Origin: Chlorocebus sabaeus
Lineage: Eukaryota; Chordata; Mammalia; Primates; Cercopithecidae
Direction of reading: 5' to 3'
Assembly (NCBI RefSeq): GCF_047675955.1
Contig: NC_132925.1
Coordinates: 72,483,622-72,547,621 of the forward strand
DNA length: 64,000 nt
In this document: positions 11,974 to 23,700 of the stretch, piece by piece
Numbering within the stretch: position 1 is the stretch's first letter
How the letters are laid out: every line of letters begins with the position of its first letter
Translations under genes and position numbers: made by a program
Notes under the pieces: generated by a model
Told to the model about the DNA's origin: nothing
What the model saw: only the letters and a program-made list of their open reading frames with translations
Database searches by the model: none

Positions 11974-11987
11974 AAACAAGAAAGACA

Positions 11988-13155
11988 AGAAAAATAAACC
12001 AGAAGTAATTATATTAATATCAGATAAATTAGACTTTGAACCGAAGACAATCACCAAGGACAGAGAGAGACATTTATGTTAAAAATGTCAATTCACCAAG
12101 AAGACATGAGGATCTTAAGTGTGCATGCACCAAATGATACAGTCACAAAATAGGTGAAACGAAAACTGAGAACTGAGAGAAAAATGGACAAACCCGTAAT
12201 TATAGTTGCAGATGTCAACACCACTCTCTCAACAATTGATAGAACAATTGTATAGAAAATCATCAAAGATATATCATCAGTGCCATCAACCAACAGGATC
12301 TTATCAATACATATAGAATGTTCTACCGAATTACAGCAGACTACACAATCTGTTCAAGCATTCACAGAACATAGACCCATAATCTGGGCCATAAAACAAA
12401 CCTCAACCAATTTAAAATAATTGAAATCATAGAAATGTGTTCTCAGACTAGAAATTAATAATAGAAAAATCTCCAAGCTCTTGGAAACTATATAATTACT
12501 TCTAATCAATCCATGGAATTAGAAAAGATGACATGCCTCAAGTCAATATTCTCCCATATTAGGAAACTAGAAAAATAAGGGCAAGTTAAACCCAAAGCAA
12601 GCAGAAGAAAGGAAATATTAACTGTAAGCCAGAAATTAATGAAATTAAAAACAATAGATAAAATCAATGAAACAAACAAAATGTCCCCAGTAGGTGAATG
12701 GCTGAACAAAGTGCTATACATCCATATCATGGAATACCACCCAGCAATAAAAAGGTGTGAAGTATTGATAAATACAACACCCTGGATAAAACTCAAGGAT
12801 GTCATGCTAAGTGATAAAGGCCTTTCTTGATAGGTTGTGTATTGTATGATTCCATTTATGTAAGATTCTGAAAATGACAAAATTGTAAAGATGGAGAACA
12901 GATTATTGTTTTCCAGATGTCAGGGGTGGTGAGAGCTGTGACTAAGTGTGACTATAAGGAAGTGGCATGGGAAGGTCTATCTGGCAGTGGTTTCACAAAT
13001 CCGCATGAGATAAAATGGCATAGAACTATACACACACCTTTTACCAGTGTCAATTTTCTTATCTTAATATTATAATATAATTATGTAAACTGGGTGGGGA
13101 GAGCTCTCTGCACTATCTTTACAACTTCCTGTGACTACAATTATTTAATTGCTGG
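11988..13155 (+). mobile_element. Ancient L1M, right half of split copy (ORF2 pieces and 3' end)
   Basis: Continues the L1 interrupted at 8602: ORF2 endonuclease-region sequence ('attatattaatatcagat', 'tgtcaattcaccaagaagac', 'gggccataaaacaaacctc') to about 12675. After an internal deletion it jumps to ORF2 C-terminal sequence ('gtaggtgaatggctgaac', 'catggaataccacccagc') and an L1ME/MC-like 3' UTR ending 'ctatctttacaacttcctg'. The 3' part could instead be a separate L1 fragment. Confidence 0.7.
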
Positions 13156-13975
13156 ATAAATTTCTTTTTTATCCTTCTGGGACCATGCATATTTATTATT
13201 TATAAATGCCCACTTATGAATACTTTAGTTTGAATACTTATTCAAAAACAGAAAAAGCATCCAAAAGACTGTTTTAAGGTTCTTGTTTATCCACATTTCA
13301 CCTTTGTGACTTTGGGAGGGTAAATTAACCCTTTTGTAGATTTCAACTCTATTTAAAGGAGTTGCATTTGGTCTACTTTGTGTCCTCTAATTTGTTATGC
13401 GAGAAGCTAAGAATACCTAGTCTGCTTATGCCTGCAGGATGCTTGAAAAGATCAAATGATATATCTTATCATGATTTGCAGATAGCAAGTGATCAGTAAC
13501 TACTTGCTAGACTTAATAGGGTTGGATTGTACCTTTACGATAAATTAAGTATACATTAAGTGTATAAATTAAGAGATGCACATTATGGGGCATTATTATG
13601 GCCAAGTTTGTAGTGTGTAATGCATCCAGACTGTCTTTTTAGGACAGTTTAATTTAAAATGCTGCCTTTGTGAAACGTCAAGACCATCAGTGAATTTTGC
13701 ACATAGAGGATGGTCTATGTAGTCCAAATGACTCTCTATAACCATAATATCTATGGTGGATGTTTTTGATGCCAAGATCTACTTTACTAGAAAAGCTCAC
13801 TCATCTCCCAGCTGCTATGAGTTTTGCTGCTAGTAGCTGACATTTATCTTGTTCACAAGAGAATTCTCAGCAAAGAAGGTTATTCTTAACTAGAAGGCTA
13901 TTCCCAGACCTGAGAATTGCCCACATCCAATACCAAACACAGGGATCAAAAGACCAACCCCTTTGCTTCAAAGTG
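13156..13975. other. Mostly unassigned; weak MIR at about 13280-13520
   Basis: The segment 13280-13520 has MIR-like elements in order ('cctttgtgactttggg...taaattaaccc', 'gatcaaatgatatatct', 'caagtgatcagtaactactt'), heavily decayed. The rest shows nothing recognisable. Confidence 0.35.
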
Positions 13976-14195
13976 GGACAACTCTGTGGTGCAGCTTATG
14001 CTTCAGAGCTTCTCTTGAGATCCAGCTGAATGGAGGTTCCAGCTGAGCCCACATCCTTGCTTGGTCCAATTCTGCCCCACTCCCTGGCTCCCTTTATCAA
14101 AAACATCCCTTCAGTAAATCACATGCACCTGAATTCCTGTCTTAGGATCTACTCAACTCAGATTCCCACAAAGGCCAGTGAAGTGGATTGAGATT
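13976..14195 (+). mobile_element. Possible LTR-like fragment, family unknown
   Basis: Contains 'gagatccagctgaatggag', 'cccacatccttgcttggtcc' and 'cagtaaatcacatgcacctg', resembling an old ERVL-type LTR 3' portion. I cannot name the family. Confidence 0.3.
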
Positions 14196-14455
14196 TGAGG
14201 ATGGATTCAGTATGATCATGAATGGCATTAGTACCCTTACAAAAGGGACTCCAGAGAGATCTCTCTTTCCTGCCATCTGAAGTTACAGTGAAAACACTGC
14301 CATCTAGGGAGGAAGCCCTCACCAGACACTCAATCTGTTGGTCCCTGGATCTTGGACTTGCCAGCCTCCAGAGCTATGAGAAAGAAGTTTCTGTTGCTTA
14401 TATGTCACTCAGTCTCTGGTATTCTGTTGTAACAGCCTGAATGAACTAAAACAGT
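14196..14455 (+). mobile_element. MaLR (MLT1-group) LTR, 3' part
   Basis: Characteristic order: 'ggcattagtacccttac', 'ggactccagagagatctctc', 'ccctcaccagacactcaatc', 'cttggacttgccagcctcc', 'gagctatgagaaagaagtt' and 'gtattctgttgtaacagcc', ending near 'aactaaaaca'. The 5' half is missing or unrecognisable. Confidence 0.75.
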
Positions 14456-14461
14456 GGGCAT

Positions 14462-14530
14462 GTATTTGCATGTCTGCATGGGTATGTGTGCACATGTGTC
14501 TGTGTGCATGTATGTGTGCATATGTGGTTA
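14462..14530. repeat. TG-rich low-complexity tract
   Basis: Imperfect alternating purine-pyrimidine sequence (TGTGCATG variants), Z-DNA-prone by composition. Confidence 0.7.
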
Positions 14531-16094
14531 CAATAAGACTGTACTATTTTGCTTTTCCTCTCTTAGCAGCTGCTGAAAACCGTCTGCCAGGAGTTCTAAT
14601 CTCCTTTGTCTATCATGCTTGTTCCACCTTGAGAGGTGTTAGGAGAGCCAATTCCTAAAAACATGAATCTTGCTACTTCCTCAGAAGGACTCTAGCATCA
14701 AGTGGAGATTTTCTTTTTAAGTAAAAGTATTTTCCCCCTCTAATATTTGAAAGATGGTCCTTTTGTGACTCCTTTGCAGAAGGCCTTCTTCTGATTGCAT
14801 GGTCCTGTACTTTCTGTCTCTCTTCATCAGATCTTCGTGTCTGTAGTGTCTTTTGTTTGTTCGTTTGTTTGCCTGAGCTAAAGACATAGGCTGACTTTTT
14901 ATCACTTTCCTTTGGAGGGACAATTAGTAAGAATCTTTCTGATTTTAAAAACATAAACTTGCTGATTCCCACCTCCCTCGTTTGCTATAAGAGCCTTGAG
15001 TTTTGTAGTATTACTGTATTACCCCCAGTACATTAGCTATAGTAAAATGTGTGCACATGCAGATATGCATATGGACCATAAGTTCATGGACCTCACGTGT
15101 GTTTCTGTATAACCGTGTCCACTCAGCTAAGGACTTACACCAGTGGGTAAGCCATAGAGGCAGAGTCTCTATGCCTGACTTTTGAGGCTATTTTACATCT
15201 GAGTTGGTCAGAATCCCTTCAATGTGGGATAGGCAGTGTTCTCTAGAGGTATGAGCCCTTCTGCCCGATGAGGTCAGACTCTCCCTAGTGCCTAACCTTT
15301 ACTGGATAGACTAATTTATTTGACTGAATGAATTACATTTGACAGTGCCTGTCCCTGGTTTATGAAAATGAATATTACACTCACTTACATTTTAGCCATG
15401 TTTATAAAAATTGCCTTTAAATTATCCCTAATTGCAGAGAACACTGTACTCATAACCATTGGAGTTAGATGTGTGTCTTCAAAATCGACTTTTTATATTA
15501 TTTTTACCATTTTTTCTTAAAATTTACATACAACTTGTTATATTCCTTAATATGTTGATATTTCTTACATTTTAATGTTTTAAATTATATGGGATACAAC
15601 TTATACCTTTGACAATTATATCAGTTCAGTAAATACAATTGTAGTTTGTTCATTAACTATTTTTTACTTGCTTTCTGAATTTTCTTTGGGCAATGAATAA
15701 GAAGAAGAAAATAGTACTTAAAATACAATAACATTGTAAAATATTTTGTCCACTCAAAACATACATGTGTCCATGACATCTTTTATCTTTCTTACATATT
15801 GTTGTAACATAGTTTCTTCAGCTCTCTTTTTGTACCTTGATTTACAAAGGATTTAATAATGTCAGCCAAGAACTTTTTTACATCATCACAAGCCTGCTAC
15901 ACTTGTTCTGTACAGTGAATACACACAAGTGGAAATAACCAGAGTACGTGTGCTTTGGCAATAAATGCAGCACTTGGGGATGCGTTAACAACTTTAGTAT
16001 CTTTGTTACTTAAGTGGCCTAGAAGAGATAGCACAGCTTCCAGGAGGGTATAGCTCACTTCCAGAAAAAAAATCTGGCTCACTCACTCACAAAT
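14531..16094. other. Unassigned stretch
   Basis: No repeat or gene recognised. Frames up to 99 codons (14673-14972, minus strand) have no recognisable domain. The region 15470-15700 is strongly AT-rich. Confidence 0.4.
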
Positions 16095-16126
16095 AAAATA
16101 GACACTTTTTTCTTTTTCCTTTATTT

Positions 16127-16158
<32 letters not shown>

Positions 16159-16454
16159 GAGACGGAGTCTAGCTCTTGTTGCCCAGGCTGGAGTGCAGTG
16201 GCATGATCTCGGCTCATTGCAACCCCCACCTCTTGGGTTCAAGTGATTCTTTTGCCTCAACCTCCCGAGTACCTGGGACTACAGATACCCGCCACCACAT
16301 CGGCTAATTTTTGTATTTTTAGTAGAGACAGAGTTTTGCCATATTGGCCAGTCTGGTCTCGAACTTCTGACCTCCAGCGATCCACCTGCCTCGGCCTCCC
16401 AAAGTGCTGAGATTACAAGTGTGAGCCACCACGCCCAGCCAAAATACACACTTT
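16095..16454 (-). mobile_element. AluS-like, full length, antisense, with TSD
   Basis: The tail appears as T-rich then (GTT)n (16127-16159), followed by a complete dimeric Alu in antisense ending 'gagccaccacgcccagcc' at 16440. Direct repeats aaaatagacacttt (16095-16108) and aaaatacacacttt (16441-16454) match 13/14. Confidence 0.95.
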
Positions 16455-16770
16455 AAGCAAGCTTTATGATTGCAATATGTGAGACTATTCATTCCTCCCC
16501 ACTTTCTCCTTGTGAAAAGTATATATAATTGCATATTTAATATTTGTGTGGGGGAAATCTATGATTCCAGAACATAAAAGCAAGTCAAGAACAGGCAGTT
16601 TCCTTCCTCTGGAATTTATCTTCATCTCTACATTTTAGCAGCCTCTCCCTATGAAAGTGCTATTGTAATATGTTCATGTATTCATTCAGCCAATTTTGAT
16701 GGAGGACTTGTAGATATGTAGATGTGATAGCAACCAAGACACACAGTGTGTCTGCCTTAATTGTCATAGG
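16455..16770. other. Unassigned stretch
   Basis: Nothing recognisable between the Alu and the antisense L2. Confidence 0.4.
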
Positions 16771-17440
16771 AAGATGAAAAAATAAAGAGGTTTACACCCA
16801 AAATAACTACAGATTTTGATAAGCACAACAAAGGCAACTCCTGAGTAGGGCAAGATTACTCTGGACACTACAACCAAGAAGAAAGGCTATTTTAGCTGAG
16901 ATATGAGGAGCAAGCAGGGTGAGGAATGATCCAGGCAGAGGAAATAGCATGCCTGGAAGTAGGAAAGAAAATGAGGATGGCTGAGGATTATGGCTATGGT
17001 GTTGTTGGCTCCATGGGAAATGATGTGAGACACAGAAGAAGAGGCTAGATCTTAAGGATCTGAGTTTACTGCATTTGGATATACTCTAAATGCAAGGGGA
17101 AGCCATTGAAGGTTTTAAGCTAGATCAATATAATCTGATTACTTGTGTGCTTTGTAGAAGATGGATTAGAGGAGGCCAAGGATAGAGAGATAACAACAAC
17201 AACAAAACCAGCTTTTAGAAGACTAGGCAATCAGAAATGATAGTCTGAGCCAGGCTGGAGCCAAAAAGAAGGGACAAATATGTAATATAAATGGAAAGAG
17301 AAAATTGATAGAAGTTGTTGATGGCTTGGAAGTGGAAGGAAAGATGAAGGAAGCAATGATGACTTGTCTTTCTGGCTTAGGCATCCAAGTGGATCTTGGT
17401 GCCTTTTACTAATATGGGCCAGACTGCTTTTATATTTCAT
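16771..17440 (-). mobile_element. L2 LINE, antisense
   Basis: Antisense L2 marks in order: 'ttttgataagcacaacaaag', 'tgatccaggcagaggaaat', 'ctaaatgcaaggggaagcc', 'attgaaggttttaagc', 'aatataatctgattac' and 'gtctttctggcttaggc'. They are reverse complements of the L2 'cagggcctttgcacatgctg / aatggcttccc' region. Confidence 0.75.
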
Positions 17441-18203
17441 ATCTACATGAGGAATATGACAGCTGCTCTTACTTACTAGTGTGTCAAGTGGTGCTGAAAT
17501 GTACATGAGGCCTTTGCCTTTTATCTCATGCTTAGCTACTTTCTATTGAATTGTAAGTGTAAATTACTGCTGTTACATGATCCATTACCTGGATACTGTT
17601 GATATCAGCCATTTTTTTTTTTAAATAAGGGGGCAAAAAACCTCTTAAAAGTAATTTCATGCATCTATCCAGTGGATGTGACACTAACCTTTATCATGGA
17701 AAAATAAACACAAGAGTTGATATAAAGCTTTCTTTCAAGTGCTGATTGTGGGGTCCATAATTCACCCTGAAGAGCTGGTATGATGATAGCATGAGGCCTC
17801 CCAAATATATTCATAACAATATACAACCAAAGATTTCTGTTTTATACAGGTCAGTGGAGAATCATCACCACTGAATCAATGTATCTAACTTCTTGAATGT
17901 CTACATTTAAAAAGAATACATTCCTGCTAAGATGCCTATCAGCTTTTGTGATTATGTTTCATAAAAGCAAATTCTCATAAAGTGAGCTTTTAAAGGGACC
18001 AATTTTCTGCTTCTCTTGACTATATAAGACATTCAGGAATTAATGAAAAAAAGCAATGCCTGTCTGGTTTGTAAGCATCACAGTCTTATTGCTGCATAAA
18101 TTCTCACAGGTCAACTCAGAAAACTGTTCAGGGTCAAAATCTCATCTAGTCACCTAGATTAAAACTAATTTCTCTAAAGGGTATCCTATATTGAAGCTTT
18201 TTC

Positions 18204-18211
18204 ATGCAAAT
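18204..18211 (+). promoter_or_regulatory. POU octamer motif ATGCAAAT
   Basis: Exact octamer, 60 bp upstream of the palindromic element at 18267. Chance occurrence of an 8-mer is common; only the context makes it notable. Confidence 0.3.
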
Positions 18212-18266
18212 AAATAGTAAGGGCCTTATTCTCTCTTCCTTTATTAGTTGGGCATGTCATGAATTT

Positions 18267-18289
18267 GAACAGAACATTTTGTTCTGTTC
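18267..18289. promoter_or_regulatory. Perfect palindromic steroid-receptor-type element (GRE/ARE class)
   Basis: The core AGAACA-TTT-TGTTCT (18271-18285) matches the inverted-repeat-3 consensus of the glucocorticoid, androgen, progesterone and mineralocorticoid receptors exactly. The palindrome extends to perfect 10-bp arms, GAACAGAACA and TGTTCTGTTC, around TTT. Function is inferred only. Confidence 0.5.
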
Positions 18290-20465
18290 TCTAATTACAT
18301 GCATTATCAGAAAAAATCTATGCCTTGCATACATATCATTAGAAACAGCTCTGAGAGTGCAGTTCTATCACAGGGCTCGTCACGGCAGCTCATCGTAATA
18401 TTGACAGTTTAATCTTTTTGTTTCATACAAGATTAAAAGTCACATGATATCCATTTCTTCAGAGCTCAGATGGTGAATCCAATTGGGCTTAATCCATAGC
18501 TAAGCACCGTCTCTATCGTGAAGATAGACTCTATTTTCACAAATGCACTTGGTAATTATCTACCGTTATAGGGAAGATACTTCGTTGATGAGAAAACCTG
18601 AGAAAACTGATTTTCTAAAAAATAATGTTTACTCACAACTAAGTGGCTGAACAAGAGAAATCAACGACACCCTTTCCCTTCAGAGGAAATGACAAACCAG
18701 AATTGTCACTCACTCATCTCCTCTGGTGGTTTGAAGACACCGTTCTATTTGGTCATTTGGTTTATTGGCTGTTGAAATGTAATGGCTACCTTTGAAATGA
18801 AATGACTTTTCAAAGTCCTTTATTGAATCTCAGGATGTGTCAGTAAAGAGAGGGGAAAAAAAAAAACAGATGGAATTTGGACACAAAGAAAAACAGCTTT
18901 TGCTCAAAGACTATTTATTAAAATGATAGTACAATGCACTTTGTCTGTGAGGTGGCAAGTTACAAATAAGAAATATGAGAACCTGTAGAGCTGTTGGAAT
19001 TTACATTATGCGGCAGCTTTCCATCAGAAATGCAACAGTAATTTAGAGTTAGGCTCTTCTGGCAGATTTATGTTTCAGTAAACAAACAAAAGGACTTTCT
19101 TGACTACAGTGCCAGCTGCAAGAAAAGCATCACATGGATTGAAGGCAACGTTGGGGGATTTATATGGCTTATTCGTCTCGTTCAATACACTTACATATTT
19201 CACTCATACTTGTATTCATATTGAGGGCCAAATTAATATGAATGAGACTCAGCACATCCCATCAGAATGTATCAAAACAACCACATGTTAAAATGGGTGT
19301 AGAGTGGGGTGTCGGGAAGAGGAAGCATTCTTTCAGTTCTCTGTAGTCCTGTGGGATTTCTAGTTTGATTTCTGGTTCGTATCATGGCTATTATTTCACA
19401 ACTGGATGTTATTCCAACATGTACCTAGTACTGTGCAAATGACGATATGCTTTGATCCTAAGTGCAAATGAATACAGCAGGTTTGAAAAAAGTGAGAATT
19501 TTGAAGAGTGCTGTTGAACCTTCAGGTAAGCATCTTTCGTATTTGGCAAGGAGCAGGAGACAGTTTCTCTGTTGTCTGATAGGGACTTCCCTCTCACCTT
19601 GGCTCCCCGGAGATTAGAGGGGGCCATATTGCTGCCCAATTTTTATCAACATTGAAATAGTCACTTTGAGAAACATGAGATTCCCTGGAAACTTTTCTTA
19701 GGTCCCCAGGCCTTTTCACCCAAAAGACTTAGATTCAGAGGATACAGTTTGGGTGTCAGGCAATGAAAAGGTTGTCGATCTGGTTCTCCTTGCCTGGGTA
19801 AACCTGAATAACTGATGGTAGTGGGCAACACCACCAGCCCTTGTCAGTGTAGTTGATCAAATTCAGCTGCTGGCTAAGGTTGCTTATCCTGGGGCTGTTT
19901 TCAAGAGTCTCTTCTGTTTCCTAGTTTGTTACCCTAACACCATGCTTCCAGGATTTACAGCAAAGAGATTATTAAAAATGCTCACTGTCAGTCTCCACAG
20001 ACGTCCTGTACTCTAACACAGATGAGGCCATATATTGAATCTCATTCTAATAGAGGCCTTTTGGGGTAAGGTCTGTAGGCTGTGTCTGGTTATTAATGAT
20101 GTATGCAATGGTCTTGAAGCCCAACTTTTAGAAAGCTGAATGCCACAGACTAGTTCTGGGAAGAAACGGGTTAAACAATGACCCCTTTCCTCTCTCGTCT
20201 CCCACTCTGGCATTCATCAGCCATAGTAATAGGGCTATGATAGAGACCAAAATGTTCTGTCATAAGTACTTCTCATATTGCAGGCATAAAGCAACTGAGT
20301 CATGATTGAATAATTATCAGACAGTAAGAAGTACCTCTTCTGGAAAGTACCCAGAAGAGGATGTTTCCTGACTTCTTCTAAATAGCAAGTACCTTCCCAA
20401 CCTCAGAGAAGAGGTATTTTTACACTTTACCTTATAAAGTATAAAAATATCTGAGGACATTAAGG

Positions 20466-20785
20466 AGAAATCAGAGGCTGGACGCAGTGGCTCACGCCTG
20501 TAATCACAGCACTTTGGGAGGTCGCAGTGGGAGGATCACCTGAGGTCAGGAGTTTGAGACCAGCCTGACCAACATGGCGAAACCCCGTCTCTACTAAAAA
20601 TACAGAAATTAACTAGGCATGGTGGTGCATACCTGTAGTCCCAGCTACTTGGTAGGCCAAGGCAGGAGTATCGCTTGAACCTGGAAGGCAGAGGTTGAAA
20701 TGAGCGGAGATCTCACCACTGCACTTCATCCTGGGCAACAGAGCAAGACTCTGTCTAAAAAAAAAAAAAAGAAGAAGAAATCTGA
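20466..20785 (+). mobile_element. AluS-like, full length, with TSD
   Basis: Complete dimeric Alu from 'ggctggacgcagtggctc' (20476) to the A-tail (20758-20770). The 10-bp repeats agaaatcaga (20466-20475) and agaaatctga (20776-20785) match 9/10. Confidence 0.93.
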
Positions 20786-21929
20786 CACACAAGTAGAGAG
20801 AATATGGGAAAGATTAAGATTCAACTTAGAATTGTCCCTTAAAGGACTCAGATTTCCCTTTCTTATGAGTTGAAAATGTCTATTTAATTTAGGCATGATG
20901 ACTACATAAGAGATAACAAATCAAAAGGAATATTTGTAATGCAGTGACTGTGTAATTTATGAAAAATGATGTCTAGGTTATACCCAAACAGTTGCTACTT
21001 TGGACATTTTGCATTTAATGGATCACGCAAATTGTTATTTATATGTATAAAAATAATGCATTTCATATAAATAATATACATAACATAAATAGATATTGCA
21101 TGTTCTTTGTATAAATATATACTTGTATGCAAATAAAAATAAATTGAATAAAATGTATACTTATATATAAAAACATAAAAAGTACACATAAAATGTCTTT
21201 ATGTTTAAGTATATACCTATACTTTTATATATATATGTGTATATATACATATTTAATGAAAGCATAGTATTGGTTTTGCCTTTCCTTTTGCTAGTGCTAT
21301 TCTTGTGACAAATACTGTTAAATGCAAACTTCTAAACCACAGATAATATATGCGACCAATTGCTTCTGTTCATAAATGTAATTAAGCAAGAGAGTGAGTC
21401 AAGGATATGCTTCCAGCTTCTAGTTCATTTTTATAGACATTTGGTAATGATGAACTGAGCAATCAAGTGTCAGTATAAACTGATGTAACTTTTCATACCA
21501 TGAGCATAATTATAGCTCTGGTTAAAAGTGTTACTGCAACACAAGCTAAATTGATGGCAAGTGTACTTTCAACTTGAAACACAGTCTCAATAGTGCTTGT
21601 AATTGCAGGTTTTTTGGGGGGGATGGGGAGTTGTGAATTATTGTAAATACTCTGTGTTCAACTGCATCATGGAAAGAAGCCTCGACTTTGTAATCCATCC
21701 TACTGAAGCCTAGGGAAGTGTATTTCCATCATTTGATTCCCACGGAGGTCTCGAAATGTTTCCATTGCTCAAGCACAAAACAGAGACATTTTACAAATTT
21801 AATGCAAACTAGACAATCAAGATCCTACTTCTCATGGAGCCTATTTTCTATAAAGTACATAAGTAAACAAGCAAAATAATTATTTTTTAAAAAGATTCCA
21901 CTTTACATTTAAAAAAAAATCATACCATT
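20786..21929. other. Unassigned; AT-rich low-complexity core
   Basis: The stretch 21035-21255 is nearly pure A/T with TATATA and TACATA runs. Otherwise no family or gene is recognised. A second octamer (ATGCAAAT) falls near 21127 inside the AT-rich tract. A short G run lies at 21614-21620. Confidence 0.5.
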
Positions 21930-22215
21930 AAGCAATTGTGATAAGGACCAGGAAAGAAACAGAGTCTTGTAATAAAAGCGAGCTGGGGCCACCTCTGAGG
22001 AGATGACCTTCCAGTAGAAACTGGAAGAGAAAAGCCAGCCTTGCAGAGAGTCCTAGAGAAGGCTAGAAGAGGGGGATAGCAAATGCAAAGGCTCTGAGGC
22101 AGAAGAGAGTTTGGCTGTGATAAGTATTCCCCACAGGTTGGGAGCCTGGGGCTTAGTGAGTGAGGGAGGGCGCAGGATGAATGGACCTTTGGATGTGGGG
22201 AAGAGCACAAAGATA
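21930..22215 (-). mobile_element. L2 LINE fragment, antisense
   Basis: Contains 'aaagccagccttgcagag', 'tagcaaatgcaaaggctctg' and 'gaggcagaagagagtttgg', the reverse complement of the L2 'gcctcagggcctttgcacatgctg' region. Confidence 0.7.
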
Positions 22216-22779
22216 GGAGAAACTGAAATGGAAATGGAGGAACTGCCCCCCTTAGCTGATTCTATTTAATTTATGCTGTTAACCTGATTGCCTGATTGCT
22301 TTCTAACCGAATACTACCCCTGTTGCCTGTCTCTAAGGGAGATGCAGAGGTCTTCTAGCCAATGTTTTAAACAAAGTTTCTTGCATTTCACACTCAAAAA
22401 CTGTCAAACCTAACATATGAGTAGTCCCATCATCCCATGATCATTGATGTAGACTTCATCAGAGAATAATGAGCTCATCTTAGAAAAATCATCCCAACTT
22501 GTCTAATCACTCCACTTATCAAAATGTTGGCTAAGATAAATTATATTTAGAGCAAATAATCTAAGACACATGCTTGGCCTCCTCCGTATCCCCAGGTCAA
22601 ATAAAACTGATAAATTACAAACTAGGTGACAAAACTATTTGGCACCCTAAAAATGGTTCTGCTCTAAGATGGCTCTGAATATTAATTCCTTAGCTCTTAT
22701 GGAGGACATTATAAAACACAACTAATTCCGCTGCAAATGGCAGCCGAATTAGTGTAAACATATGATAAATCACCCCTTA
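22216..22779. other. Unassigned stretch
   Basis: No repeat or frame of note. Confidence 0.4.
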
Positions 22780-23110
22780 CAGTAGTTAAAGAAATACAAA
22801 TTAAGAGTTAATAAAAATATAAAAAGAGATTCAACCATGCTTGTACTTAAAGACACTTCAAACATTACTTATATTATCTATCAGATTAGTAGGAATTTAA
22901 GATTTGATAACATCTAATGCTGGCAAAAATGTGAGAATTGTGCTTTAAAATACTGTGGTGGATAGTGCACATTGGCATGACATTTCAAAGTGTATTTTGG
23001 CAATAGTTGTCAAATGTTCAAATGGAAACATTCTTTGATCCGTTAATTTTGCTGTTAAGAATTTAACCTATGAAAAATCCTGTGAAAATGTGGCAAGATT
23101 TCTATAAAGG
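22780..23110 (+). mobile_element. Ancient L1M ORF2 fragment
   Basis: Decayed ORF2 text in order: 'ctatcagattagtagg', 'tttgataacatctaatgctg', 'tggtggatagtgcacattgg', 'tattttggcaatagttgtc' and 'gaatttaacctatgaaa', corresponding to the known L1M late ORF2 order. No frame survives. Confidence 0.6.
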
Positions 23111-23373
23111 CCTGGAAATCATAAGTTTAGACATTTACCTCCCTGCCTACCTGCCTACCTGCAGGCAGAGGCTGAACCTAATGTTTCAAGTACTTTCTCA
23201 GCCATAGGAATTTATGGTTTCCTGAAGAAATGTGAATATCTTAAATTCTACATGACACAAGAAATCACCATCGCCCCACATTCAAGTTTTCTTCCTAACC
23301 AGTAATGGCTACTCCTAGAGCTAAATATTGCATGATTCTTCTTTTACTTTGGTTTCTTGACCAATCATCTATT

Positions 23374-23700
23374 AAAATTCACAAACGGGTCCACCATGGT
23401 GGCTCATGCCTATAATCCCAGCACTTTGGGAGGCTAAGGCAGGAGGAACACTTGTCCCCAGGAGTATGAAACCAGCCTGCACAACACAGTGAGATCCCAT
23501 CTCCACAAAAATTTAAAAAATTAGTCAGACCTGGTGGCATGCACCTGTAGTCTCAGCTATTTAGGAGGCCAAGGTGAGAAGATCACTTGAGCTCAGAAGT
23601 TTGAGACTACAGTGAGCTGTCATCCTTCCACTACACTCCAGTCTAGACAATAGAGCAAGATCTTGTGTCTCTTAAAAAAAATAAAATAAAAATTCACAAA
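23374..23700 (+). mobile_element. AluJ-like, full length, with TSD
   Basis: Divergent dimeric Alu (23386-23688) with 'tgagctcagaagtttgag' typical of older Alus. Identical 12-bp repeats aaaattcacaaa lie at 23374-23385 and 23689-23700. Confidence 0.93.

Larger units (their letters stand above)
9784..11987 (+). mobile_element. L1PA element, 5'-truncated, with 16-bp TSD
   Basis: Primate-specific L1 of about 2.17 kb: ORF2 from within the reverse transcriptase to the stop, then a 3' UTR with the G-rich polypurine tract and 'gggtgcagcacaccaacatg', ending in an (AAAT)n tail (11938-11970). The flanking repeats aaaaacaagaaagaca (9784-9799 and 11972-11987) are identical. Variants such as 'aaatgacgagttgatggg' and 'gtagcaaacctgcacgttg' suggest an older L1PA subfamily (roughly PA5-PA8; inference) rather than L1HS. 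Confidence 0.93.
17441..20465. other. Repeat-poor block, about 3 kb, candidate host non-coding regulatory DNA
   Basis: No transposable element is recognisable by eye in about 3 kb, unusual in this window. The sequence is AT-rich with no convincing reading frame (at most 76 codons). It contains a perfect POU octamer and a perfect palindromic nuclear-receptor-type element (separate entries). It could be conserved non-coding DNA or simply repeats too old to see. Confidence 0.4.
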
